Positions 35,133 through 42,773 of a stretch of DNA of 63,144 bases are shown in pieces; the first letter of the stretch is position 1, and the number at the start of each line of letters is the position of its first letter. The stretch is taken from assembly GCA_009861545.1 (NCBI GenBank), contig VXME01000077.1, positions 1-63,144 on the forward strand. The letters run 5' to 3'. The position numbers and the translations under genes are program-made. Source of the DNA: Acidobacteriota bacterium. GTDB taxonomy: Bacteria > Acidobacteriota > Vicinamibacteria > Vicinamibacterales > UBA8438. The notes beneath the pieces are model-generated. The model did not search any database and was not told the DNA's origin. It was given only the letters and a program-made list of their open reading frames with translations.

Positions 35133-36006
35133 GGCGCACCAGCAACTGGTTCCTGCAGAATCCGATCACCCCGATCGGATCGCCGTAGGGCAACGGTGAG
35201 TCGACGCCGCTTCTGAGCAGGCGTTTGAGGCCGGCGGCCGGTCGCGATCTTTCCACCGTTCCATCGATCACGAAACCGTAGCTTCCTGTGCGCCCCGCGT
35301 CGAAGCGCAGCGGAAAGGGGTCGCTGCCCGGAAGGATTCGAATGCCGCGTGATTCCGCCACCCGAAAGGGGCGCGGCCGAGGTCCAAGGCGCGTGCGGCC
35401 GCCGTTGTCGCCAAGAAAGATCCGGGTCGGTTCGGCCGCCTTCACGAACTCGTCAATCAGGTCGCCGCGCCGCAACCACCACTTCCCGAAGGCCCAGGGA
35501 AGCACCACGATGGCGTCCAGGCCGCGCGCAGCAGCGACGGCCGCTCGAAGCGGCCGGCCGTCGTCGGGGCTGGCGTCGCAGCAGAGCGCGAGGACCTCCA
35601 GACCCTCGGCGGTGATGACCTGCCGTCCGGCGACCAGCAGCAGCTTCGCGCCGGTGTCGCGCCGGGCCACCAGGCTTTCCGCCTCCCCGGTCGCTTGAAT
35701 GGTCCAGACGCCGTCGGCGGTCTGTCCGGCCGTGTCGCGAAAACGCCGGAAGTAGTGCATGCCCGCGGATTCGGCGAGCAGCAGCCAACCTGCGTATTCG
35801 GTGTTCGACGCATGGGCGCCTGCGGCGCTGCGAAAGTTGGCGAGCGCGCTGTCGAAGAACCGATCTCGATCGAAGTTCGGGTAGTAGTGAACGTGGCCGT
35901 CGATCAGAAACGGCCCACTGAGCACGTCGCCGCCGGGTTCCCGCCGCCGCCCTGCCTCGCTGGCGGCGGCGGGGTCGGCTCGAGGGAACCGCCGGTCGGT
36001 GACCAT
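35086..36006 (-). CDS. Amidohydrolase/PHP-like hypothetical protein
   Basis: This encodes 306 residues from ATG 36006. The segment FLIDGHVHYYPNFD near the N-terminus has the D-G-H-x-H pattern of metal-dependent TIM-barrel hydrolases (amidohydrolase or PHP). Near the C-terminus, GIRILPGSDPFPLRFD has the aspartate that such enzymes use as a late ligand. The middle (AGWLLLAESAGMHYFRRF) does not help. No signal peptide is seen, so it should be cytoplasmic. It could act on a sugar or be a phosphoesterase; I cannot say. It overlaps the end of the convergent GT-C gene by 47 bp. Confidence 0.55.
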   Translation of the reverse strand: MVTDRRFPRADPAAASEAGRRREPGGDVLSGPFLIDGHVHYYPNFDRDRFFDSALANFRSAAGAHASNTEYAGWLLLAESAGMHYFRRFRDTAGQTADGVWTIQATGEAESLVARRDTGAKLLLVAGRQVITAEGLEVLALCCDASPDDGRPLRAAVAAARGLDAIVVLPWAFGKWWLRRGDLIDEFVKAAEPTRIFLGDNGGRTRLGPRPRPFRVAESRGIRILPGSDPFPLRFDAGRTGSYGFVIDGTVERSRPAAGLKRLLRSGVDSPLPYGDPIGVIGFCRNQLLVRLNPQRSRLRRAASGR

Positions 36007-36038
36007 GTTTCTACCTGCGCCGGCGGGGGGAAGGCGCG

Positions 36039-37271
36039 TCACTGCGTCAGCACCGTCCGCTGCGGCGCCGACTCCTGGTCGGAAAGGAAGCTTAGATTCA
36101 CCCCGGCAAGGCCGCGGGGCGCCGGTTTGCCTCGAGACTCGTGCATTATCCGATAGAGCCGTTCCATCTTTCGCACGAAGGTGGTGATGTCGTAGCGGGC
36201 GCCGGTAAGGCGGGCGGCGCAGGCGAGTTCGTCGCGGCGGCCCGGATTGTCGAGCAGCGCCACTACGGCCCGAGCGATGGCCCCGGCATCGCGTTTCGGG
36301 ACGACGACGGAATCGCGGCCATCTTGCAGGATGTCGGTGAGACCGTCGGCGTCGCTCGCGACGATCGGGCGCCCGGCCGCGAGCGCCTCGAAGGCCGTCA
36401 GCGGAGTTCCTTCCCAAAGCGATGGGAAAACGACCAGATCGAATGCCGCGAGCGCCCCGGCCACGTTACGGGTGAAGCCGGTGAAATGGACGCGTTCCGC
36501 GACACCGAGCCGCCGGGCCCGCCGTCTGAGGTCGCCGAGCAGTTCTCCCTCTCCCACGATGCAGAAGTGAACGTCCGGATCGCGGTCCAGCACGAGCCTG
36601 GCCGCCTCGACGAGGTACCGGTTGCCTTTCGACGGCATCAGTCTGGTGACCGTGCCGACTACCGGGCCGGTGGCCGGCAAGCCCAGCGACGACCGCATCG
36701 CCCGCACCTCCTCCGGTGTCCGAGCTCTGCAGAAATCCTCCAGCGGGGCGCCGAGGTAGACGATTCTCGTCCGGTTGCGCGGAACCTGCCGCGCCCCGAT
36801 GACGAATTCGGCCGTCGAGCGCGACACGGCGATCGCGAGGTCCGTGTAGGGTGCGAGCAGCCGGTCGGCCACCTTCTGGAACCACGGGGTTCCCGTCAGG
36901 TTCGCGTGCTCGTGCAGCACGGTGGGGATGCCGCGTCGTGCGGCAGCCAGCCGTCCAAAGGTGGTTGCGCCGTATCCGTGCATATGGACTACGTCGGTCT
37001 TGCGCCGGTCGAGCTCCGACAGAAGCGCGGGGAGGGTCAGCGGATCGAACTTCGATCGCGAGAGGTACGTGACGTCGATGCCGTAGTCCTCCAGGCGTTC
37101 CTGCGACGTATCGGGCGAGCGCAGGCTGACGAGGCTCACGTTGAATCGCTCGGGGTCGAAGCGCGGGATCATCCAGGTGAACAATCGCTTGACGCCGTGC
37201 ATCCGTGAGCCGGGCCAGCCGAGGTGATCGCAGACCTGAACGATGTTGAGCGGACGCGGGGTTGCGGTCAT
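36039..37271 (-). CDS. Glycosyltransferase family 4
   Basis: This encodes 410 residues from ATG 37271. It has the GT-B fold: IVQVCDHLGWPGSRMHGVKR at the N-terminus, DVVHMHGYGATTFGRLAAARRGIP, then GTVTRLMPSKGNRYLVEA and DLVVFPSLWEGTPLTAFEALAAGRPIVASD, with the E-x7-E pair intact. It resembles EPS biosynthesis enzymes of the WcaL/TuaC type. The longer frame upstream to 37496 has no coding look. It is followed by the PHP-like gene 32 bp downstream on the same strand. Confidence 0.87.
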   Translation of the reverse strand: MTATPRPLNIVQVCDHLGWPGSRMHGVKRLFTWMIPRFDPERFNVSLVSLRSPDTSQERLEDYGIDVTYLSRSKFDPLTLPALLSELDRRKTDVVHMHGYGATTFGRLAAARRGIPTVLHEHANLTGTPWFQKVADRLLAPYTDLAIAVSRSTAEFVIGARQVPRNRTRIVYLGAPLEDFCRARTPEEVRAMRSSLGLPATGPVVGTVTRLMPSKGNRYLVEAARLVLDRDPDVHFCIVGEGELLGDLRRRARRLGVAERVHFTGFTRNVAGALAAFDLVVFPSLWEGTPLTAFEALAAGRPIVASDADGLTDILQDGRDSVVVPKRDAGAIARAVVALLDNPGRRDELACAARLTGARYDITTFVRKMERLYRIMHESRGKPAPRGLAGVNLSFLSDQESAPQRTVLTQ

Positions 37272-37383
37272 CTTCCTTGCGACGGGCGGTCCGGATACGC
37301 CGGGCGCTCTTGTCGGGGTGGAACCGGGCTCCGACAAGAATATCGCATGCGACAGGCGCCAGCGCATCTCGGTGCGGGCGGAG

Positions 37384-38178
37384 TCAAGCCGGTGAGTCGT
37401 TTCGCCGGTCGCGAATGATCCGGGCCGGCACACCGGCCGCGACGGCGAATGGCGGAATCCGGGTGCGTACGACGGCGCCGGCCCCGACGATTGCATCGCG
37501 TCCGATGGTCACGCCGTCGGCGACGACGACATGCGCGCCCAGCCAGGCGTTGTCCTCTACTTCGATTCCCCGGGCAATGCGTTCCTGATGGAGCACGGGG
37601 ACGTCGGTGCGATCGTGGGTGTGGTCTCCGCCTACGAGGTAGGTGTACGCGGCCAACAGCGTGTGCTTGCCGAGTCGGACGCGGGCGCCGGAGAATATCT
37701 CGCAGTTGAAGCCTATGTTGGCATGGTCGCCGATCTCGATATCGCCGTTCTTGCAACTGAGTATCGTCCCGCGGCCGATGAAGACGCCTGTGCCGATGTC
37801 TATGCCGTGGTTGTCGTTCCCCTTTGCGTCCAGGCAGCATCCGTCGTCGATCACGACGTTGTCGCCGATTCGGATCTTGTGCGGATGGCGAAGCACCACG
37901 TTACAGCCGAAGGTGACGTTGCGCCCGGTGCGGCCGAGCAGGAGCGGGTACAGCCTGGAGCGCAGGAAGAGTCCGATCGCGCCGGGCAGGGCGCTGCACA
38001 GGGTCACGATGGCTTCATACCTGACCAGCGCCCCGACGCCCGGCCGGCCGACGACGAGCTGCGCGTAGCGCGCAGCCCTCGAGCGTCCGGGCTTGAACAG
38101 CTCCTGCTGGATCACGGTGATCCGTCGTCCGTCCGCGCCCTCGGGACGCCCGGAAGACGGGGAAATCGAATCGGTCAA
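37384..38178 (-). CDS. Hexapeptide-repeat (LbH) acyltransferase
   Basis: This encodes 264 residues from TTG 38178, which has AGGAGG 6 nt upstream on the minus strand. The left-handed beta-helix repeats are clear (IRIGDNVVIDDGCCLDA, IDIGTGVFIGRGTILSC, IEIGDHANIGFNCEI). The C-terminal NAWLGAHVVVADGVTIGRDAIVGAGAVV is the WbbJ/maltose-acetyltransferase consensus. It should transfer an acetyl or other acyl group to a sugar in the cytoplasm. No cysteine-rich or zinc region is seen. Confidence 0.85.
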   Translation of the reverse strand: MTDSISPSSGRPEGADGRRITVIQQELFKPGRSRAARYAQLVVGRPGVGALVRYEAIVTLCSALPGAIGLFLRSRLYPLLLGRTGRNVTFGCNVVLRHPHKIRIGDNVVIDDGCCLDAKGNDNHGIDIGTGVFIGRGTILSCKNGDIEIGDHANIGFNCEIFSGARVRLGKHTLLAAYTYLVGGDHTHDRTDVPVLHQERIARGIEVEDNAWLGAHVVVADGVTIGRDAIVGAGAVVRTRIPPFAVAAGVPARIIRDRRNDSPA

Positions 38179-38347
38179 GGTCGCCTCCTGTCTGCGAGCC
38201 CAGCTTATCAGCGCGGCTCCGGCGCTGGTACTCCGTGCGAATGAAGTGGGGCTTCGATCCGGCCGGAGCCGGCAGCCGGCAGGCCCCGAGGCACTTCACC
38301 GGCGCCCGGGCAGGCCTGCCCGTTTGCGGCGCCGCGCGGCCGCATGG

Positions 38348-38353
38348 TACATT
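38348..38353 (+). promoter_or_regulatory. Putative -10 hexamer TACATT before spermidine-synthase-like gene
   Basis: TACATT ends 10 nt before the ATG at 38364, again close enough for a leaderless transcript. No -35 box stands out. Confidence 0.4.
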
Positions 38354-38363
38354 CCGCGCAACC

Positions 38364-40811
38364 ATGCAAAGACTCGCACTCGGGATCGGTCTGACCGCAT
38401 TCAACACGCTTATGGTCGAGCTTCTCCTCACGCGCGTGTTCGACGTGATTCTGTATCCGAACATCGGCTACATGATCATCACAAGCGCCCTTTTCGCCTT
38501 TGGACTCGCTGGAATATATACCACCCTGCGGCCGCTGCCGGACGCCGAACAGGTTCCAACTCGCCTGTGGTGGTTGTCGGTAGGAATGGCAGGGTCGCTG
38601 CTCGTCATTCGGCCCGCGCTCAACGCGATTCCCTTCCACTACGATGCGATCGCCGCGCAGCCGCTGTTTCAGTTCGCCTGCTTCCTGGCCGTGTACTTCC
38701 TGATAACCATGCCGTTTCTGCTGGCGGGCCTGATCTTCGCTCTCGTGTTCACGACGCACGCCAGACATATACAGGTGCTGTACTTCTGGGATCTCGCGGG
38801 GGCGGCGATCGGTTCGGTGGCGCTGGTCCCCTTGCTGCTCCCGATTGGCCCGGGGGGCGGGCTGCTCGTTGCAGCGGGCGTGGCGCTGGCCGCCGCCGTC
38901 ATGTTCGTCCCGTGGCGACCACGGAGCCTTGTGCCTGCCGCGCTGGCGGCCTTGCTCGTGGTGACCCCGTTCCTGCTCCCCGGCTACCTCGTCTTCGTCG
39001 AGCACAAGGCCGATCGGGGGCTGCGAGACGCGCGCGCCCAGGGCCGATCGGAAGTCGTCAGGTGGGATCCGATCTCGAAAGTCGAGGTCATCGACATCGG
39101 ACCGGTCAAGAACATCATCTATGACGGCGGATCACAGTCCAGCTTCATATATCCGTTCGACGGACAATACCCGCGGCTGCGGCGCGAGCTCGGAATGGCG
39201 GCCGAAGGGAACGACGAGGGGGGGTTTCTGCGGAACTTCTGGCAAAGGGGCGTCCTCGCGTCGCACTGGATGCGGGAAGGGAGCGCGCGGCGGGTTCTTG
39301 TCATCGGCAGCGCCGCGGGTCAGGAGATACGGGCCGCCCTCGCCTTCGGCGCCGGCGACATAGATGCCGTCGAGCTGGTGGGAGAAGTCATCGATCTGGG
39401 ACGGAACGAGTACAGCTTCTACAACGGACAGGTGCTGAACCACTTCCAGGTCAACGCGGTGCACGGCGAAGGGCGAGCGTTTCTTCGGGCGGCGGACCAG
39501 CCGTACGACATCATCCAGATCTTCAGCAACCATTCGACCTCGAGCGTTGCGGCCGGAGCCGGGGCGATGGACCCGACGTATCTGTTGACCGCCGACGCGT
39601 TCGAGGAGTATTTCGAAGGCCTGGGCGGCGACGGTATCCTGCACATAAACCACCATATCTACCCGCGTATAGTCACGACGGCGGCCCTGGGCTGGAAGCG
39701 GCTCGGACGGACCGATTTCCGGCGGCACGTCGTCGTGGTCATGAGGTACCCGATCGAGATCGACTCGCTGCCCACGGTGCTGGTCAAGATGACTCCGTGG
39801 ACGGCGTCGGAGATGCGCCGGCTCAGGGACCTGTACTCGCTGGATCCGGGGCGGGAGGCGCACTATGAAGTCGTGGAAGACCCGCTCGACCCCCGGGGCA
39901 GCTATCTGCCGCCGGAGTTCTACTCCGGGGCCCTCCCGGCGGAGATCGTCGAGCAGGCCGGCTACCGGATCGTTCCGACGACCGACGATCGCCCGTATTT
40001 CAACTTCATTCGCCGGCGGCTGAGCGGGGCTCCGGTCGACCGGCAGGGCTTCGTCCGCCCGGAGGTCGCATACCTGCTGAACAGCCAGGTCGAACGCGGG
40101 GGTGGGATTCCGATGGATGTGGTCCATCTAATCGTGACGGGCGTGGTTTCGCTGGTCTTCGCGTTCGTGTTCATTGGCGTGCCGCTTGCATTCTCGCGGG
40201 TGGGGCGCGAGCCATGGCGCGGGAAGGCGAGCACGCTGGTGTATTTCTCGTGTCTCGGGGCCGGATTCATCATCCTGGAGCTGACCTTCATTCAGAAGCT
40301 CTGGAAATTCATCGGGTACCCCCTGTACACGTACGCGATAGTGCTGTTCACGCTGCTGCTCGCGGCGGGGTTGGGCAGTCTGTCGTCGCCGCGCCTGCGG
40401 GTCCTGCCGACGGAACGTTGGCATCTGCCCTTCGTCGGGACGTTGCTGTACGGAGGGTTCTTCCTGGTCACGCACGAATTCCTTTTCGATGCCGCACTCG
40501 GACTGCCGGTGTCGTTACGGATGACGATTGCCGGTCTCTACCTTTTCCCAATCGGGTTCTTCATGGGGATGGCGTTCCCTCTGGGCGTGCTGTGCGTCGA
40601 GCGACGTTCACGGGCGGCAGTCGCGTGGGCCTGGGGCATGAACGGACTGTTCACCGTCGTCGGCGGTTTGGCCAGCGTGCTGCTGTCGATCTACCTGGGC
40701 TTCACCATCACCGAGGTGATCGCCCTGGGCATCTACGGGGTTGCGCTGCTCGCGCTGTCGCGACTCGTCCCGTCGAAAGGCGGGATTGCCCCACCGCGGG
40801 TCTTCCGTTAG
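38364..40811 (+). CDS. Membrane-embedded spermidine-synthase-fold protein
   Basis: This encodes 815 residues. The N-terminal ~190 residues have about six membrane helices (LALGIGLTAFNTLMVELLLT as the first). A soluble domain of about 370 residues with the class I methyltransferase/spermidine synthase fold follows: YDGGSQSSFIYPFDG, RVLVIGSAAGQEIRAALAFG (a variant of GGGDG), DAVELVGEVIDLG and YDIIQIFSNHSTS. The C-terminus has about seven more helices. Membrane spermidine-synthase-like proteins are widespread and mostly uncharacterised. The motif variant in the binding loop makes true aminopropyl transfer doubtful. The stop TAG at 40809-40811 is part of the first GTTAG junction of the tandem element. 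Confidence 0.75.
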   Translation: MQRLALGIGLTAFNTLMVELLLTRVFDVILYPNIGYMIITSALFAFGLAGIYTTLRPLPDAEQVPTRLWWLSVGMAGSLLVIRPALNAIPFHYDAIAAQPLFQFACFLAVYFLITMPFLLAGLIFALVFTTHARHIQVLYFWDLAGAAIGSVALVPLLLPIGPGGGLLVAAGVALAAAVMFVPWRPRSLVPAALAALLVVTPFLLPGYLVFVEHKADRGLRDARAQGRSEVVRWDPISKVEVIDIGPVKNIIYDGGSQSSFIYPFDGQYPRLRRELGMAAEGNDEGGFLRNFWQRGVLASHWMREGSARRVLVIGSAAGQEIRAALAFGAGDIDAVELVGEVIDLGRNEYSFYNGQVLNHFQVNAVHGEGRAFLRAADQPYDIIQIFSNHSTSSVAAGAGAMDPTYLLTADAFEEYFEGLGGDGILHINHHIYPRIVTTAALGWKRLGRTDFRRHVVVVMRYPIEIDSLPTVLVKMTPWTASEMRRLRDLYSLDPGREAHYEVVEDPLDPRGSYLPPEFYSGALPAEIVEQAGYRIVPTTDDRPYFNFIRRRLSGAPVDRQGFVRPEVAYLLNSQVERGGGIPMDVVHLIVTGVVSLVFAFVFIGVPLAFSRVGREPWRGKASTLVYFSCLGAGFIILELTFIQKLWKFIGYPLYTYAIVLFTLLLAAGLGSLSSPRLRVLPTERWHLPFVGTLLYGGFFLVTHEFLFDAALGLPVSLRMTIAGLYLFPIGFFMGMAFPLGVLCVERRSRAAVAWAWGMNGLFTVVGGLASVLLSIYLGFTITEVIALGIYGVALLALSRLVPSKGGIAPPRVFR

Positions 40812-40908
40812 CTGCCTTGTCCGGCGGAAGTTCGGATTCTGTACAAACTGCGGGCGTGTGACGCGCGGTCCTCGCCGTCGGCAACGGGTTGCCGGCGATC
40901 AGGCAGCT
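40810..40908 (-). repeat. Subterminal inverted repeat AGCTGCC/GGCAGCT of element unit 1
   Basis: AGCTGCC at 40810-40816 is matched by GGCAGCT at 40902-40908, and GGCGGAA occurs as a direct repeat next to each arm (40823-40829 and 40911-40917). Together with the hairpin between them this makes a structured end, which lies 3' of the gene. The same arrangement recurs in unit 2 at +1875. Confidence 0.45.
40872..40898 (-). terminator. Strong hairpin after the element gene, unit 1
   Basis: TCGCCG and CGGCGA arms enclose GGCAAC and GTTGCC arms around a 2-3 nt loop, starting right after the stop codon at 40899. It could be a terminator (without a T-run) or a recognition hairpin for the element's protein. 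A second copy lies at 42747-42773. Confidence 0.5.
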
Positions 40909-42524
40909 GCGGCGGAAAGCCCGAGGGTGGAACAGAGGGTGTCGAGGGCTCGGTCGACGGTGCGCAGGGCGGCCTCCACGGTGCTGGGGTTCTTGCTACG
41001 TGGCTTGGGAGCCAGGGTAGGGTCGGCGAAGATCGGACCGAGCAGACGGGTGCGGATCTTGACGAGCAACGCGCCGAGCCGCACACCGTCAGGGGTGAGT
41101 CGATAGCGCCGACTGCGACCGACCCGCTCCGCCAAGCCATGGGCGCGGAGCTTGCCCAGGTCGTAACGAAGCTGACCGAGGGTGTAGTCATCCTCGCCGA
41201 GGCGGTGCCGAGCCAGGATGCGTTCGTGCAGTTGTCGGGTCGTCCAGTCCCCGAGCAAACCGCCGGTGTACAGCAGGCTGTCGAGCAGTCGGACGAGGCG
41301 GTCGTCATGCAGCTTGATGCCGGGCACGCGGCGCGTCCCGGTGGTCACCGGTGCCGCCAGCGCAGCCAGCGCGCCCCGGTCCACGGTGGAATCGAGCAGT
41401 TCCGCCTGCTGCGTGAGGTAGCGGTCGGTCGTGGCGGCCAGATGCTGCTTGATCGCGGGTAGATTGTCGAGCTTGCGTCCGATGGCGAGGTGGTAGGTGT
41501 CGTTCAGGCAGGTCTCGGTGCGCAGCAGCCGGTCGCCCTTCTCGTACTGCTTGACGTAGGAGCTCTTGTAGTACCCCCGCAGCACCGGGAAGCCTTCATC
41601 ACGACGCTCCAGGATGGTCTCGAGCTTGCCCTGGTAGCGGCAGTTGATGCGTCGCCCGAAAATGTGCCGTGTCTGGGTTGCTCCGCCCAGGGCCACGCCG
41701 ATCTCGACCGCCCGCTGAAACAGCTCGTGCAGCCGCGCCCGGCGACGAAAGATCACGTCGCGGGCGAATTCGATCTGGGCCACCGACCACTGGTAGTCGA
41801 GCCCGCACGCGGCGCGCTCGCGGGGACTGAACCTCGGGGTCAGGCGCGAGGTCCAGTAGCCAGCACGCTGCCGCAAGATCTTCTCGTCGAGGCGGTCGGC
41901 GGTGGCGCTCAACTGGTCGGGCTCGGCGCAGCGGACGATCGCGTTGTCGTCCATCTGGAACCGGACACCGGCGCGCCGCAGCTCCTGCGCGACGTAGGAG
42001 TGTCCGTTCAGGAAGCAGCTGACGGTGAAAGGCAGATACGACGCGACACACAGGCTCATCGGTCCCATGACCGGGTCCAGGATGTAGAAGTAGTAGTGGA
42101 GAAAGCGCTTGCTGGCGCGGTTGATAATCCGATAATCGTCACCGCTCGGCGGGGCGTGGCGCGGTTCGTAGGAGATGAAGGTCGAGCTCTGTTCCATGCT
42201 CTTGAGGATGACGACCACGCCGCACTCGCCCCTGAACGCACGGTAGTAGGGCGCGACGAATTCCTCCTTGCGGGCGCCCTTCGGCGCCGTCAGGATGGGA
42301 ATCCCCTGCTGTTCGGCATAGCTCTCCAGCCACGCGCGGTAGCTCGCCGTCCGCCGCGCCAACACGGCCGGCGTGATCCGGGCCTCGCCCCCGACGTCAC
42401 GGAAGAGGTGGACGATGTTCGCCGGGCGCTGCAGGCTTGGGTAATAGCCGCGCAGCACGATGCGGTCCCAGCAGGCGTAGCTGAACTGGACGAACCGTCC
42501 GAGAAGCTGCAACAATCGGTCCAT
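40899..42524 (-). CDS. Uncharacterised 541-residue element protein with winged-helix C-terminus, unit 1
   Basis: I know no named family for this protein, although I have the impression that similar uncharacterised proteins occur in several copies per genome in other metagenomic bacteria. Visible blocks are CWDRIVLRGYYPS (residues 18-30), LDPVMGPMSLCVASYLPFTV (149-168), SCFLNGHSYVAQELRRAG (169-186), RFQMDDNAIV (188-197), YVKQYEKGDRLLRTET (323-338, a K-x-Y-x-K then R-x-E pattern) and a winged helix at about 440-490 (LGQLRYDLGKLRAHGLAERV, RRYRLTPDG). There is no DDE triad, HUH pair or serine-recombinase start. The K-x-Y-x-K/R-x-E block recalls Rep_trans-type rolling-circle initiators, a weak resemblance. 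ATG 42524 has AGGA about 8 nt upstream. Confidence 0.75.
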   Translation of the reverse strand: MDRLLQLLGRFVQFSYACWDRIVLRGYYPSLQRPANIVHLFRDVGGEARITPAVLARRTASYRAWLESYAEQQGIPILTAPKGARKEEFVAPYYRAFRGECGVVVILKSMEQSSTFISYEPRHAPPSGDDYRIINRASKRFLHYYFYILDPVMGPMSLCVASYLPFTVSCFLNGHSYVAQELRRAGVRFQMDDNAIVRCAEPDQLSATADRLDEKILRQRAGYWTSRLTPRFSPRERAACGLDYQWSVAQIEFARDVIFRRRARLHELFQRAVEIGVALGGATQTRHIFGRRINCRYQGKLETILERRDEGFPVLRGYYKSSYVKQYEKGDRLLRTETCLNDTYHLAIGRKLDNLPAIKQHLAATTDRYLTQQAELLDSTVDRGALAALAAPVTTGTRRVPGIKLHDDRLVRLLDSLLYTGGLLGDWTTRQLHERILARHRLGEDDYTLGQLRYDLGKLRAHGLAERVGRSRRYRLTPDGVRLGALLVKIRTRLLGPIFADPTLAPKPRSKNPSTVEAALRTVDRALDTLCSTLGLSAAAA

Positions 42525-42662
42525 GATCCGGTCCTGTCTGCGTGCTGGCGTTAGTCACTGAACACCAACTTACCGCAGGAGGGCCGGATCCGCTCACCCT
42601 CTCGCCCGATGCGAACCCTCACGACCGAACCGACACTCGACTCCCGTAGGCCGATTCCAGCC

Positions 42663-42689
42663 CAGCTTTCAGGTTTACCTGGTTAGCTG
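42663..42689. repeat. Junction-specific dyad between element units
   Basis: Nested arms CAGCT (42663-42667) and AGCTG (42685-42689) enclose CAGGT (42670-42674) and ACCTG (42677-42681). The left arms belong to the end of unit 1 and the outer right arm to the start of unit 2, so the full dyad exists only where two units abut; it is absent at both outer edges. This looks like a circle-junction or dimer-junction site. Confidence 0.5.
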
Positions 42690-42746
42690 CCTTGTCCGGC
42701 GGAAGTTCGGATTCTGTACAAACTGCGGGCGTGTGACGCGCGGTCC

Positions 42747-42773
42747 TCGCCGTCGGCAACGGGTTGCCGGCGA
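42747..42773 (-). terminator. Strong hairpin after the element gene, unit 2
   Basis: Copy of the 40872-40898 hairpin, directly after the stop codon of the second gene. In the tandem arrangement it lies between the two genes and could isolate unit 1 from transcription started in unit 2. Confidence 0.5.

Larger units (their letters stand above)
40807..42681 (-). mobile_element. Tandem element, unit 1 (1875 bp)
   Basis: This unit is repeated head-to-tail at 42682-44556; every stretch I compared is identical. Each junction shows GTTAG: 40807-40811, 42682-42686 and 44557-44561. The unit has one minus-strand gene (40899-42524), 92 bp after the stop and 157 bp before the start. No terminal inverted repeats of normal length are visible. 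The right end holds the short dyad CAGGT-TT-ACCTG (42670-42681) directly against GTTAG; the left end holds a strong hairpin (40872-40898). It inserts between two convergent stops. It is called an element because of the precise boundaries and duplication; its mobility is inference. Confidence 0.7.

Noticed and set aside
41490-42554. 354-codon open frame on the plus strand antisense to the element protein (and its copy at 43365-44429)
   Set aside because: It is a shadow of the 541-residue gene. Its residues show the low-complexity look of a complementary frame, and its start would lie inside the other gene. Identity in both units is due only to the DNA repeat.
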